DNA of 64,000 bases, from contig NZ_JABLSI010000001.1 of the NCBI RefSeq assembly GCF_019303475.1, forward strand, positions 5,610 to 69,609. The letters are read 5' to 3'. Made by a program: the position numbers and the translations under genes. Below are positions 29,541 to 38,103 of the stretch, piece after piece. The first letter of the stretch is position 1; every line of letters begins with the position of its first letter. Source of the DNA: Streptomyces sp. JJ38 (lineage in GTDB: Bacteria > Actinomycetota > Actinomycetes > Streptomycetales > Streptomycetaceae). Under the pieces are notes generated by a model. That model had not been told where the DNA came from. It saw only the letters and a program-made list of their open reading frames with translations, and searched no databases.

Positions 29541-29680
29541 CCACCGGCCCGGACGGCGCCGCCGCCCGGGCCGGCCGGGCCCCGCACCTCCCGGGCGCCC
29601 GCTCGCGGGCCCACGGGACGCCAGCGCCCCGCGGGCCCGCGCGGCACGTCCCGGATGCCCGGCCGCCGTGTGGCCGTCAC

Positions 29681-29710
29681 TTGACGGCTGCACGGGCAGT
29701 CGGTTGCATA
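29681..29710 (+). promoter_or_regulatory. Candidate promoter of the flavin monooxygenase
   Basis: TTGACG (29681-29686), 18 bases, then TGCATA (29705-29710). This is a good housekeeping-type match about 95 bases upstream of the GTG start. Confidence 0.5.
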
Positions 29711-29804
29711 CCGTTGTGATCACGCACGACCTCCGGCCGCCGACGCCAACTTCCCCGCCCGTCAAGGGTTCTCACCGTCCGTCGGGGCGGCGAAGCGAGG
29801 TGCG

Positions 29805-31382
29805 GTGGAGCCGGTGATCGTGGTCGGCGCCGGGCCCGTGGGGCTGGCGCTGGCCCTGGCACTCGCCCGGCACGACGTGCCGTCGGTGCTGCTGGAGTCG
29901 GGGGACGGGGAGATCGTCGCCCGGCCCGCCCGCACCTGCGTCCTGCGTCCGGACACCGCCGCGCTGGCCCAGCGGCTGGCCGGTGCCGCCGAACTGCCCG
30001 GCACCCATTGGCGGGTGTGGCGGACGATACGCCGCCGCCAGTGCGTCCACCAGGAGGACTTCGCGCCCGGCAGCGCGCCCTTCCACCTCCACCAGCACAC
30101 CCTCACCGGGGCGCTGGTGGCCGCCGTACGGCGCAGCGAGCTGGTGGACTTCGTGCCCGGGCGGCGGCTCACCGAACTCGAGCAGCACGCCCACGGGGTC
30201 CGGGCCCGCACGGCGGGCGGCCTCGGCGTCACCTGGTCGGGCAGCTATCTGGTCGGTTGCGACGGCGCCCGGTCCACGGTCCGTAAGCTCCTCGGCGTCC
30301 GCTTCCCCGGCCGGACGTCCGTCGAGCGGCGGGCCGTCGCGGCCCTGCGCACCCCGCTGCCCTGGCCGGACGAGGCGCTGGTCCACCGCGAGCCGCCCGG
30401 GGGCGAGGAGGTGTGCGCGCGCTCCCTGCCCGGCGGCGTGTGGCGGCTGGACTGGCAGCTCCCGCCGCGGGGCGACCTGATCACCCCGCAGGACCTGCTG
30501 GGACGCGTCGACGCGACGCTGGCCGCCTGGTCGGACGGGGCCGAGCCGGCCTACGAGCTGCTGGACACCGGTGTCCACACGGCCCATCAGCGGCTGGCGC
30601 GCCACTGGCGTTCCGGCCGCGTCTTCCTGGCGGGGGACGCGGCACGGCTGCTGGGGGCGCTCGGTACCCAGAGCGTGGACGAGGGCCTGCGCGACGTCGA
30701 CAACCTCGCCTGGAAGCTCGCCGTGGCCTGGCACGGAACGGGCGCCGGGGCCGTGTCCGGTGAGAGTTCCGAGGACACGGCGCTGGAGCTGCTGTTGGAC
30801 AGCTACGAGGAGGAGCGGCGCGGCGCTTCCGTCGCCCGGCTCCGGGCGCTGGACCAGGCGGTGCCCCTGGTACACGGCGGGAGCGGTCTGCGCGCGCTGC
30901 TGCCGGGCGGGCGCGGCCCGCTGACGCTCCTCACGGACGGGCATGTGGGCCGGGGCGCGCTGGGTGCCCCGGCCGGCTACGCCGACTCCCCGCTCACCTC
31001 CGCCCCGCTGCCCGGGCTCGGCGCGGGGGAGGCCGTGGGCGAGGTGGCGGCCGACGTCCCCGTCACCCCACCGGGCGGAGAGCGTCAGCCCCTGCGACAG
31101 CGGCTCGGCCGCGGCCTGCTCGTGGTGCTCGTCGCCCCCGGCTCCGCCGTGTGGGAGAGCCGGCACTGGATGAACGCCGGGGTCATGCCCGCTCTCGCGG
31201 CGGCGGTGCGGGGACTGCCGCTGCGGGCGGAGCTGCTGGTGGCCGAGGCGTATCCGGGCGCTGACCCCCACACCGTCCTGCTCGTGCGCCCCGACGGCCA
31301 TCTGGCCGCCGCGCTGCCGGGCGTCGACCCCGGGGGGCTCCACACCTGCGCCGCCGCGCTGAGCGGTGCCACCGTCCCGTGA
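29805..31382 (+). CDS. FAD-dependent aromatic monooxygenase (class A, PHBH fold)
   Basis: A 525-residue flavoprotein. The N-terminal Rossmann motif is VIVVGAGPVGLALALALARH (about 4-23), the DG motif VGCDGARSTVRKLLG (about 150-165) and the GD motif FLAGDAARLLGALGTQSVDEGLRDVDNLAWKLA (about 275-307). A C-terminal thioredoxin-like extension (LLVVLVAPGSAVWES) is seen in polyketide and phenol hydroxylases. It should hydroxylate an aromatic substrate with NAD(P)H and O2. It stands alone, convergent with the TAXI gene, so the substrate cannot be inferred. The usual active-site GD sequence GDAAHxxPPxGxxG is changed to GDAARLLGALGTQ, which may alter substrate or flavin movement. Confidence 0.82.
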   Translation: MEPVIVVGAGPVGLALALALARHDVPSVLLESGDGEIVARPARTCVLRPDTAALAQRLAGAAELPGTHWRVWRTIRRRQCVHQEDFAPGSAPFHLHQHTLTGALVAAVRRSELVDFVPGRRLTELEQHAHGVRARTAGGLGVTWSGSYLVGCDGARSTVRKLLGVRFPGRTSVERRAVAALRTPLPWPDEALVHREPPGGEEVCARSLPGGVWRLDWQLPPRGDLITPQDLLGRVDATLAAWSDGAEPAYELLDTGVHTAHQRLARHWRSGRVFLAGDAARLLGALGTQSVDEGLRDVDNLAWKLAVAWHGTGAGAVSGESSEDTALELLLDSYEEERRGASVARLRALDQAVPLVHGGSGLRALLPGGRGPLTLLTDGHVGRGALGAPAGYADSPLTSAPLPGLGAGEAVGEVAADVPVTPPGGERQPLRQRLGRGLLVVLVAPGSAVWESRHWMNAGVMPALAAAVRGLPLRAELLVAEAYPGADPHTVLLVRPDGHLAAALPGVDPGGLHTCAAALSGATVP

Positions 31383-31412
31383 AGGCTCAGGGCCCGGCCC
31401 GCGCGGTGCCAA

Positions 31413-32411
31413 TCAGGGCTTGACGGCGCGGTAGTAGCGCTCGGCACCCTCGTGCAGCGGCAGCGGGTCCGTGTAGATGGCCGTACGCAGATCGACCCGC
31501 TGCGCGGCGTGCACCTGACTTCCGATGCGGTCGCGGCTGTTGATGAGCACGCGGGTCACACCGGCGGCGACCGCGGGATCCACCCGGCGGGCCGTCACCA
31601 GCAGGTTCGCCACGGCCACCGTCTCCACGCCCTGGCCGCGCTGCATGGCCGGATAGGCGTCGGCGGGCATGACGGCCGCGCGGTAGTGCCGGGCGAGCGG
31701 GTCCTGCTCGTGCAGCGCGGGCACCAGCTCACCGAGCGGGACGAGCCGGATGTCGGCGCGGGCCGCGAGGTCCTGGACGGCCGCGGTGGGCAGCCCGCCG
31801 CTCCAGAAGAACGCGTCCAGCCGGCGCTCCTCCAGCAGCCGCGGCATGGTGTCGATGCCCTCGTGGACGGGCGTGACGTCGTGGTCCGGGTCGAGCCCCG
31901 CGGCGCGCAGCATCCGGCGGGCGATGGGCCGCACCCCGGACTCCAGCTCCCCGACGCCGACCCTGAGCCCGGCGAGGTCGGCCGCCCCGCGCACGGGTGA
32001 GCCGGCGGGGACGACGAGCTGCACGTAGTCGTCGTAGAGCCGGGCGCACGCCCGCAGCCCGTCCGCGCCCTCGCCGTCGGCGGCCAGGTGGGCGGCCACC
32101 GCGTCGGCCTGCGCGATGGTGAAGTCCGCCTCGCCCGCGACCACGCGCCGGATGTTCTCCACCGACCCCTGGCTGGGGCGCAGCGCCATCTCCAGCTCCG
32201 GCAGCTCCGTGCGCACGCGCTCCCGGAGCAGCGAGCCGTAGCGCTCGTAGACGCCGGTGGGCACGCCGGTGGCGAAGGTGACCCGGCCCACGGGCTCCGC
32301 GCCGCCGCCCGGCAGCAGCCACCACGCGAGCAGGCTCAGGACGACCAGGGCCGCCGCGGCGGCTCCCAGCGTCCTGCGGCGGCCGGGGCCGCCCCCGCGG
32401 AAGGTGAGCAT
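31413..32411 (-). CDS. TAXI-family TRAP transporter solute-binding protein (orphan)
   Basis: A 332-residue protein with an uncleaved or late-cleaved N-terminal hydrophobic segment ([17 protein letters not shown], about 17-33). A TAXI domain follows: [49 protein letters not shown] and [24 protein letters not shown] proteins bind acidic ligands such as glutamate, 2-oxoglutarate or glutarate for TRAP permeases. No TRAP permease gene is nearby, which is common for actinobacterial copies and suggests a sensing role or a partner elsewhere. It diverges from miaB. Confidence 0.8.
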   Translation of the reverse strand: MLTFRGGGPGRRRTLGAAAAALVVLSLLAWWLLPGGGAEPVGRVTFATGVPTGVYERYGSLLRERVRTELPELEMALRPSQGSVENIRRVVAGEADFTIAQADAVAAHLAADGEGADGLRACARLYDDYVQLVVPAGSPVRGAADLAGLRVGVGELESGVRPIARRMLRAAGLDPDHDVTPVHEGIDTMPRLLEERRLDAFFWSGGLPTAAVQDLAARADIRLVPLGELVPALHEQDPLARHYRAAVMPADAYPAMQRGQGVETVAVANLLVTARRVDPAVAAGVTRVLINSRDRIGSQVHAAQRVDLRTAIYTDPLPLHEGAERYYRAVKP

Positions 32412-32504
32412 GGGGCGATCCTGCCACCCGTCCCGCGCGTCGGGGAGGGGCCGGGCACCGGGGGAGCGCGGGCCGGGCCGGAACGCGTACCCTGGTCGAC
32501 TGAG

Positions 32505-33986
32505 ATGACTGCGAAGACTTATGAGCTGCGCACCTTCGGCTGCCAGATGAACGTCCACGACTCCGAGCGGATGGCCGGTCTGCTGGAGGACGCCGGATAC
32601 GTACGGGCCCCCGAGGGCGGGGACGGCGCCGATGTCGTCGTCTTCAACACCTGTGCGGTGCGGGAGAACGCCGACAACCGGCTGTACGGGAACCTCGGCC
32701 AGCTCGCGCCGAAGAAGGCGGCCCGGCCGGGCATGCAGATCGCCGTGGGCGGCTGCCTGGCCCAGAAGGACCGGGACACCATCGTCAAGAAGGCGCCCTG
32801 GGTGGACGTCGTCTTCGGCACCCACAACGTCGGCAAGCTGCCCGTGCTGCTGGAGCGCGCCCGCGTCCAGCGGGAGGCGCAGGTCGAGATCGCCGAGTCG
32901 CTGGAGGCGTTCCCCTCCACGCTCCCCACGCGCCGGGAGTCCGCCTATGCGGCCTGGGTCTCGGTCTCCGTCGGCTGCAACAACACCTGCACCTTCTGCA
33001 TCGTCCCGCAGCTGCGCGGCAAGGAGAAGGACCGCAGGACGGGCGACATCCTGGCCGAGATCGAGGCGCTGGTCGCCGAGGGGGTCATCGAGATCACCCT
33101 GCTCGGCCAGAACGTCAACGCCTACGGCAGTGACATCGGTGACCGGGAGGCCTTCTCCAAGCTGCTGCGCGCCTGCGGCGACATCGAGGGGCTGGAGCGG
33201 GTCCGGTTCACCTCCCCGCACCCGAGGGACTTCACGGACGACGTCATCGCCGCCATGGCCGAGACGCCCAACGTCATGCCGCAGCTCCACATGCCGCTGC
33301 AGTCCGGCTCGTCCAAGGTGCTGAAGGACATGCGCCGCTCCTACCGGCAGGAGCGCTTCTTGAAGATCATCGAGAACGTGCGCGCCGCCATGCCGGACGC
33401 GGCGCTGTCCACCGACATCATCGTGGGCTTCCCCGGCGAGACGGAGGAGGACTTCCAGGAGACCCTGCACGTCGTGCGCGAGGCCCGCTTCGCCCAGGCG
33501 TTCACCTTCCAGTACTCCAAGCGTCCGGGCACTCCCGCCGCCGAGATGGACGGCCAGATTCCCAAGGAGGTCGTCCAGGAGCGCTACGAGCGGCTCGTGG
33601 CGCTTCAGGAGGAGATCTCCTGGGCCGAGAACAAGGCCCAGGTCGGCCGCAGGCTGGAGGTGCTCGTCGCCGAGGGAGAGGGCCGCAAGGACGACGTGAC
33701 GCGGCGGCTGTCCGGGCGGGCCCCCGACAACCGGCTCGTGCACTTCACCCGCCCCGAGGAGCCGGTGCGCCCCGGCGACGTGGTGAGCGTCGAGGTCACC
33801 TACGCCGCCCCGCACCACCTGCTGGCCGAGGGCCCCGCCCTCGGCGTGCGCCGCACCCGGGCCGGGGACGCCTGGGAGGCCCGCACCGGTGCCGCCGCGC
33901 CCACCGGCGGCGTCATGCTCGGCCTGCCGAAGGTGGGCGCCCCCGCTCCGCTGCCCGCCCAGGGCGACGGCTGCGGTGTCTGCTGA
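32505..33986 (+). CDS. miaB: tRNA-2-methylthio-N6-dimethylallyladenosine synthase MiaB
   Basis: A 493-residue radical-SAM methylthiotransferase acting on i6A37 of tRNAs. MTTase domain: [42 protein letters not shown]. The radical-SAM triad is Cys158, Cys162 and Cys165 in [21 protein letters not shown] domain lies around 390-450, followed by an Ala/Pro-rich tail. The start [13 protein letters not shown] at 32505 is chosen because the longer frame runs through the divergent TAXI gene. miaA, which makes its substrate, lies 1.3 kb downstream. Confidence 0.95.
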   Translation: MTAKTYELRTFGCQMNVHDSERMAGLLEDAGYVRAPEGGDGADVVVFNTCAVRENADNRLYGNLGQLAPKKAARPGMQIAVGGCLAQKDRDTIVKKAPWVDVVFGTHNVGKLPVLLERARVQREAQVEIAESLEAFPSTLPTRRESAYAAWVSVSVGCNNTCTFCIVPQLRGKEKDRRTGDILAEIEALVAEGVIEITLLGQNVNAYGSDIGDREAFSKLLRACGDIEGLERVRFTSPHPRDFTDDVIAAMAETPNVMPQLHMPLQSGSSKVLKDMRRSYRQERFLKIIENVRAAMPDAALSTDIIVGFPGETEEDFQETLHVVREARFAQAFTFQYSKRPGTPAAEMDGQIPKEVVQERYERLVALQEEISWAENKAQVGRRLEVLVAEGEGRKDDVTRRLSGRAPDNRLVHFTRPEEPVRPGDVVSVEVTYAAPHHLLAEGPALGVRRTRAGDAWEARTGAAAPTGGVMLGLPKVGAPAPLPAQGDGCGVC

Positions 33987-34109
33987 ACGCCCGCTCGACG
34001 TGCGCTGAACGCCCGTCGGCCGGCCCCGGGTTCCGCACGGTTCGCCACGATGAGCCGATCCGTGTCGGGCAGCGGGGTGAACCGGCCGGTCGGCGCTAGG
34101 CTGCCGCCC

Positions 34110-34817
34110 ATGCTTGCCGCTGCCGCCGTCTGCCCCTGTCCGCCGCTGCTCGTGCCCGAGGTCGCCGGGGACGCGTCCTCCGAGATGGACGACGCGAGGG
34201 CCGCCTGCGCCGAGGCCCTGGAGGCCCTCGCCACCGCCCGGCCCGAACGCCTCGTCGTCGTCGGCCCCGCCCAGCCCGTGGCCCGGGGCGAGTACCCCGC
34301 AGGCAGCCGCGGCTCCTTCCGCGGCTTCGGGGTGGATCTCGACGTCACCCTCGGTCGGGGCCCGGGGGGCGAGCGCGCCCTGCCGGCCTCCCTCGCCGTC
34401 GCCGCCTGGCTGCTGGACCGCCACGGCTGGGACACCGCGCCGGTCACCGGCCGCGGGGTGGCCGAGACCCTCACGCCCGAGCGCTGTGCCGAGGTCGGCC
34501 GCGAGCTGGCACCGGACGGGGAGCGCGTGGCCCTGCTCGTGATGGGTGACGGAAGTGCCTGCCGCACCGTGAAGGCACCCGGCTACTTCGACGAGCGGGC
34601 CGCCGCCTTCGACGCCGAGGCAGCCCGCGCCCTGGGCACCGGGGATGTCGACGCGCTGGCGGGCCTGGACGCCGAACTCGGCTACGAGCTCCAGGTGTCG
34701 GGCCGGGCCGGCTGGCAGATCCTGGCCGGTGCCGCGGGCCGGAGCCGGCTCTCGGGGAAGCTGCTGTACGACCGTGCGCCCTACGGCGTCGGCTACGTCG
34801 TCGCCCGCTGGTCCTGA
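34110..34817 (+). CDS. Class III extradiol dioxygenase (LigB)-like protein
   Basis: A 235-residue protein with the fold pattern of the LigB/class III extradiol ring-cleavage family: AAAVCPCPPLLVPEVAG at the start, RLVVVGPAQ, ALLVMGDGSACRTVKAPGYFDERAAAFDAEA and APYGVGYVVARW. The histidine residues usual for the iron site are mostly missing, so enzyme activity is doubtful. It is conserved between miaB and miaA in Streptomyces, hinting at a tRNA-modification or housekeeping link. TAGGCT (34097-34102) ends 7 bases before the ATG, so it is probably leaderless. Confidence 0.72.
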   Translation: MLAAAAVCPCPPLLVPEVAGDASSEMDDARAACAEALEALATARPERLVVVGPAQPVARGEYPAGSRGSFRGFGVDLDVTLGRGPGGERALPASLAVAAWLLDRHGWDTAPVTGRGVAETLTPERCAEVGRELAPDGERVALLVMGDGSACRTVKAPGYFDERAAAFDAEAARALGTGDVDALAGLDAELGYELQVSGRAGWQILAGAAGRSRLSGKLLYDRAPYGVGYVVARWS

Positions 34818-34922
34818 CCCGCCTGCCCCGGGCCCTCGGACTCGGTCCGCCCGCTCCGGGCCCACGCCCCGGACTCACGCCCCGCGGTCGCGAGGCGTGC
34901 CGGGGCGGGCGAACGGCGGCCC

Positions 34923-35135
34923 TCAGGCGCCGGATCCGGGCCGTCCTCCCGGCCCGCGCCGCCGCTCCTCCTCGGCCAACCGGTCCACGGCCTGCCTGGC
35001 CTTCTGGCTGCCCGTCCTCAGCTGGCTGCTGTACTTGCCCTTGGTCTTCTTGTCGGCCATCTGGGCAGCCCTGTCGACAGCCTGCCCCACCTTGCTCTCG
35101 TGCTTGACGAGCATTCCCTTGAGCTTGTTCAGCAT
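34923..35135 (-). CDS. Small antitoxin-like protein (Rv0909 family)
   Basis: A 70-residue, very basic protein: MLNKLKGMLVKHESKVGQAV, DRAAQMADKKTKGKYSSQL, RTGSQKARQAVDRLAEEE. It resembles the Rv0909/MT0933-like antitoxin family, small helical proteins annotated as antitoxins although most stand alone. No toxin gene is adjacent. The ATG at 35135 is preferred to a longer frame that would cross the divergent miaA promoter. The function is unproven. Confidence 0.68.
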   Translation of the reverse strand: MLNKLKGMLVKHESKVGQAVDRAAQMADKKTKGKYSSQLRTGSQKARQAVDRLAEEERRRGPGGRPGSGA

Positions 35136-35292
35136 GCTCACGCAATCCACCTTCCACGTGCGGTGACTCCCTGCGGACGGTAACGAACCGCCGCGCGCTC
35201 GTGTTCCGGGCACGGCCCCGGGGCCCGCCGGGCTGGGCACCGCGGAGCGCCCACCACCCCCGCACACGGTCCGGTTTGCGAGACTGGCGGGT

Positions 35293-36249
35293 GTGAACAG
35301 CGCCGCGAACCCCCCATCGTCACCCCAGGTCGTCGCCGTCGTCGGTCCCACCGCTGCGGGCAAGTCCGATCTGGGCGTGGCACTCGCCCGTGAGCTGGGC
35401 GGCGAGGTCGTCAACGCCGACTCCATGCAGCTCTACCGCGGCATGGACATCGGTACGGCCAAGCTGACGACCGAGGAGCGGCACGGCGTTCCCCACCACC
35501 TCCTCGACATCTGGGACGTCACCGTCACGGCCAGCGTCGCCGAGTACCAGCGGCTCGCGCGCGCGGAGATCGAGCGGCTGCTCGACCGGGGCCGTGTCCC
35601 GGTCCTCGTCGGCGGCTCCGGACTGTACGTGCGCGGGGCGCTGGACGCGCTGGAGTTCCCCGGCACCGACCCGGGGGTGCGCGCCCGGCTGGAGGCGGAG
35701 CTGGCCGAGCGGGGGCCGGGGGAGCTGCACCGCCGGCTCGCCGCTGCCGACCCGGCCGCGGCCGCGGCCATCCTGCCCGGCAACGGCCGCCGGATCGTAC
35801 GGGCCCTTGAGGTCATCGAGATCACCGGCCGGCCCTTCACCGCCCAGCTGCCGGAGCCCGGAGCGCGGCTGGACGTCTACGACACGTTCTACGTCGGTGT
35901 CGACGTCCCGCGGCCCGAGCTCGACGAACGGATCGCACGCCGGGTGGACGTCATGTGGGACCGAGGGCTGGCCGAGGAGGTCCGCGGCCTGGAGGCCGCG
36001 GGGCTCCGCGAGGGGCGGACGGCCTCCCGGGCTCTCGGCTACCAGCAGCTCCTGGCGGCCTTCGCCGGCGAGTGCACCGAGGAGGAGGCCCGGGAGCAGA
36101 CCGTCCGGGCCACGAAACGCTTCGCCAGGCGGCAGGACTCCTGGTTCCGGCGCGACGCGCGGGTGCACTGGCTGAGCGGGGCGGCCGAGCACCGCGACCG
36201 GCTGACCGGACACGCGCTGTCGCTGGTCGAACGAGCGGTCACAGCCTGA
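35293..36249 (+). CDS. miaA: tRNA dimethylallyltransferase MiaA
   Basis: A 318-residue enzyme transferring dimethylallyl to A37 of tRNAs reading UNN codons. P-loop [19 protein letters not shown] (about 14-32), substrate motif [41 protein letters not shown] and [15 protein letters not shown] are all present. The product is the substrate of MiaB upstream. GAGACT 7 bases before the GTG and no Shine-Dalgarno suggest a leaderless start. dapF follows after one small membrane-protein gene. Confidence 0.95.
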   Translation: MNSAANPPSSPQVVAVVGPTAAGKSDLGVALARELGGEVVNADSMQLYRGMDIGTAKLTTEERHGVPHHLLDIWDVTVTASVAEYQRLARAEIERLLDRGRVPVLVGGSGLYVRGALDALEFPGTDPGVRARLEAELAERGPGELHRRLAAADPAAAAAILPGNGRRIVRALEVIEITGRPFTAQLPEPGARLDVYDTFYVGVDVPRPELDERIARRVDVMWDRGLAEEVRGLEAAGLREGRTASRALGYQQLLAAFAGECTEEEAREQTVRATKRFARRQDSWFRRDARVHWLSGAAEHRDRLTGHALSLVERAVTA

Positions 36250-36349
36250 TCACGTCCTGGCATCGGGACGTTCCAAGCGCCCGGAGCGGCAGTTCCGACG
36301 TGCCATCATCGACGCTCAGGCCGCTACGCCGTTGTCGTTGGGAGGGCAC

Positions 36350-36904
36350 GTGGCGATGGATGCGGGCCCTCGCGGCGGTGACGACCCGGCCCGGGAGTCC
36401 GGTCGTACGACGCAGGTCCACGACGGGTTCCCCGAGGCGGACGAGCCAGCCTTCGCGGGCGTCGAGCCCTCGCTCGGCGCCGCGTCCCCCGAGTACCCGG
36501 TCGACCCCGCGAGCGCCGTGGACCCCGTCGACGGGGAGGCCGCCGAGGACGGCACGGCCCCGGAGGAGTCATACGGTGAGCTCCGGCCGCCCCGTCGGCT
36601 GCGCCTGTGGCAGCTCGCCCCGATCGTGGGCCTCGCGGTGCTCGGCTCGCTGATGTTCTCCTTCCCGCTGGCCTTCGAGTTCGGTGACGGCGGCGCCGTC
36701 GTGGCCATGCTGGGCCTGCTGATCACCGGGTGCGCCGCGGGCTGGGGTCTGATGGCCGCCCGCCGCGTCGGCGCCACTCTGCCGGGCATGCCGCCGCGCG
36801 GCTCGGGCGAACGTCCGGACTGGCGGGTGGTCGCCCTGTACGCGCTGGTCTGCCTCACCCTGACCGGCCTGGCCGTGTGGCGGGTGGCCCGGCTGCGCGG
36901 CTGA
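36350..36904 (+). CDS. Hypothetical membrane protein between miaA and dapF
   Basis: A 184-residue protein. The first ~80 residues are acidic and disordered-looking (Asp/Glu/Pro-rich). Three transmembrane helices follow (about 92-110, 117-135, 158-175), with a short basic tail RVARLRG. GGAGG lies 4-5 bases before the GTG at 36350; ATG 36356 is an alternative. No family function is recognised; it occurs as a core gene beside dapF in streptomycetes. Confidence 0.75.
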   Translation: MAMDAGPRGGDDPARESGRTTQVHDGFPEADEPAFAGVEPSLGAASPEYPVDPASAVDPVDGEAAEDGTAPEESYGELRPPRRLRLWQLAPIVGLAVLGSLMFSFPLAFEFGDGGAVVAMLGLLITGCAAGWGLMAARRVGATLPGMPPRGSGERPDWRVVALYALVCLTLTGLAVWRVARLRG

Positions 36905-37008
36905 GCACGGCACGGCCCAGAACAGCACGGGGCGGCCACGGGCCCCGGGGAACGGTGGCGCCCCGGGGAGCGGCCGCGAACGCGGGACGCCTCCCGTACG
37001 ATCGCCCC

Positions 37009-37899
37009 GTGAGCACCACAGCGCAGCCCGCCGCCCCGCTGGTCTTCCTCAAGGGGCACGGCACCGAGAACGACTTCGTGATCATCCCCGACCCCGAGGG
37101 GCTCGTCGAGCTCTCCTCGGGCACCGTCGCCCGGCTGTGCGACCGGCGGGCCGGCATCGGCGGGGACGGCGTCCTCCACGTGGTCCGCTCCGCCGCCCAC
37201 CCCGAGGCCGCGGAGCTGGCGGCCGAGGCCGAGTGGTTCATGGACTACCGCAACAGCGACGGCAGCATCGCGGAGATGTGCGGCAACGGTGTGCGGGTCT
37301 TCGCGGCCTACCTCCGCCGTGCCGGGCTGGTGGGGGAGGACGCCTTCGCCGTGGCCACGCGGGCGGGCCTGCGGCGGGTCCGGGTGGCCGGAGACGGCCG
37401 GGTCACGGTCGGCATGGGCCGGGCCGCGCTGCCCGCCGACGAGGGCGGGCCCGTCACCGTGACGGTGGGGGAGCGGAGCTGGCCCGCGCGCAACGTCAAC
37501 ATGGGCAACCCGCACGCCGTCGTCTTCGTCGACGCGCTCGCGGAGGCCGGGACCCTCCTCGACGCCCCGCTCGTCGCCCCGGCCGCCGCCTATCCGCAGG
37601 GCACCAACGTCGAGTTCGTCGTCGACCGCGGGCCGCGGCACGTGGCGATGCGGGTGCACGAGCGCGGCTCCGGGGAGACCCGCTCCTGCGGCACCGGCGC
37701 CTGCGCCGTCATGGTCGCGGCGGCCCGCCGGGACGGCGCGGACCCGGCCGAGGACGGCCGTGCGGTCACCTACACCGTGGACGTTCCGGGCGGGCGGCTG
37801 GAGATCACCGAGGGGGCGGACGGCGAGATCGAGATGACGGGACCCGCCGCCATCGTCGCCGAGGGCATCGTCGAGCCCGGCTGGCTCGCCGCGGGCTGA
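37009..37899 (+). CDS. dapF: Diaminopimelate epimerase DapF
   Basis: A 296-residue enzyme converting LL- to meso-diaminopimelate. The first catalytic Cys is in AEMCGNGVRVFAAYL and the second in RSCGTGACAVMVAA, with the typical FLKGHGTENDFVII start and VNMGNPHAVVFVD. Streptomyces walls use LL-DAP, so the enzyme mainly serves lysine synthesis. The GTG start at 37009 lies 6 bases after TACGAT (36997-37002), suggesting a leaderless transcript. Confidence 0.95.
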   Translation: MSTTAQPAAPLVFLKGHGTENDFVIIPDPEGLVELSSGTVARLCDRRAGIGGDGVLHVVRSAAHPEAAELAAEAEWFMDYRNSDGSIAEMCGNGVRVFAAYLRRAGLVGEDAFAVATRAGLRRVRVAGDGRVTVGMGRAALPADEGGPVTVTVGERSWPARNVNMGNPHAVVFVDALAEAGTLLDAPLVAPAAAYPQGTNVEFVVDRGPRHVAMRVHERGSGETRSCGTGACAVMVAAARRDGADPAEDGRAVTYTVDVPGGRLEITEGADGEIEMTGPAAIVAEGIVEPGWLAAG

Positions 37900-37901
37900 G
37901 C

Positions 37902-37958
37902 TCCGGGCCCGGGCGACCGAAGCCCGAACCGCGGGCTCGGGCTGCCGAGGGGCCCGGA
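37902..37958 (+). terminator. Nested hairpin terminator after dapF
   Basis: Outer arms TCCGGGCCC / GGGCCCGGA (9 bp) enclose an inner hairpin AGCCCGA / TCGGGCT. It starts immediately after the dapF stop. Confidence 0.65.
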
Positions 37959-38103
37959 CACCCGCGCCACAACTCCCCACGGAGCCCGCGCAGATCGCCC
38001 GATGGGGTGATCGGGCACCGGGTGGGCACCACCCGGACGGTGCGCCGTGATGGGGTCGGTAGCATCGAGCAACTGACGGTGCGACACCTTGCAGGGGGCT
38101 GTG

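Noticed and set aside
34923..35135. A toxin-antitoxin module
   Set aside because: Only the antitoxin-like gene is present; flanking genes are LigB-like and miaA, so no TA pair is claimed.
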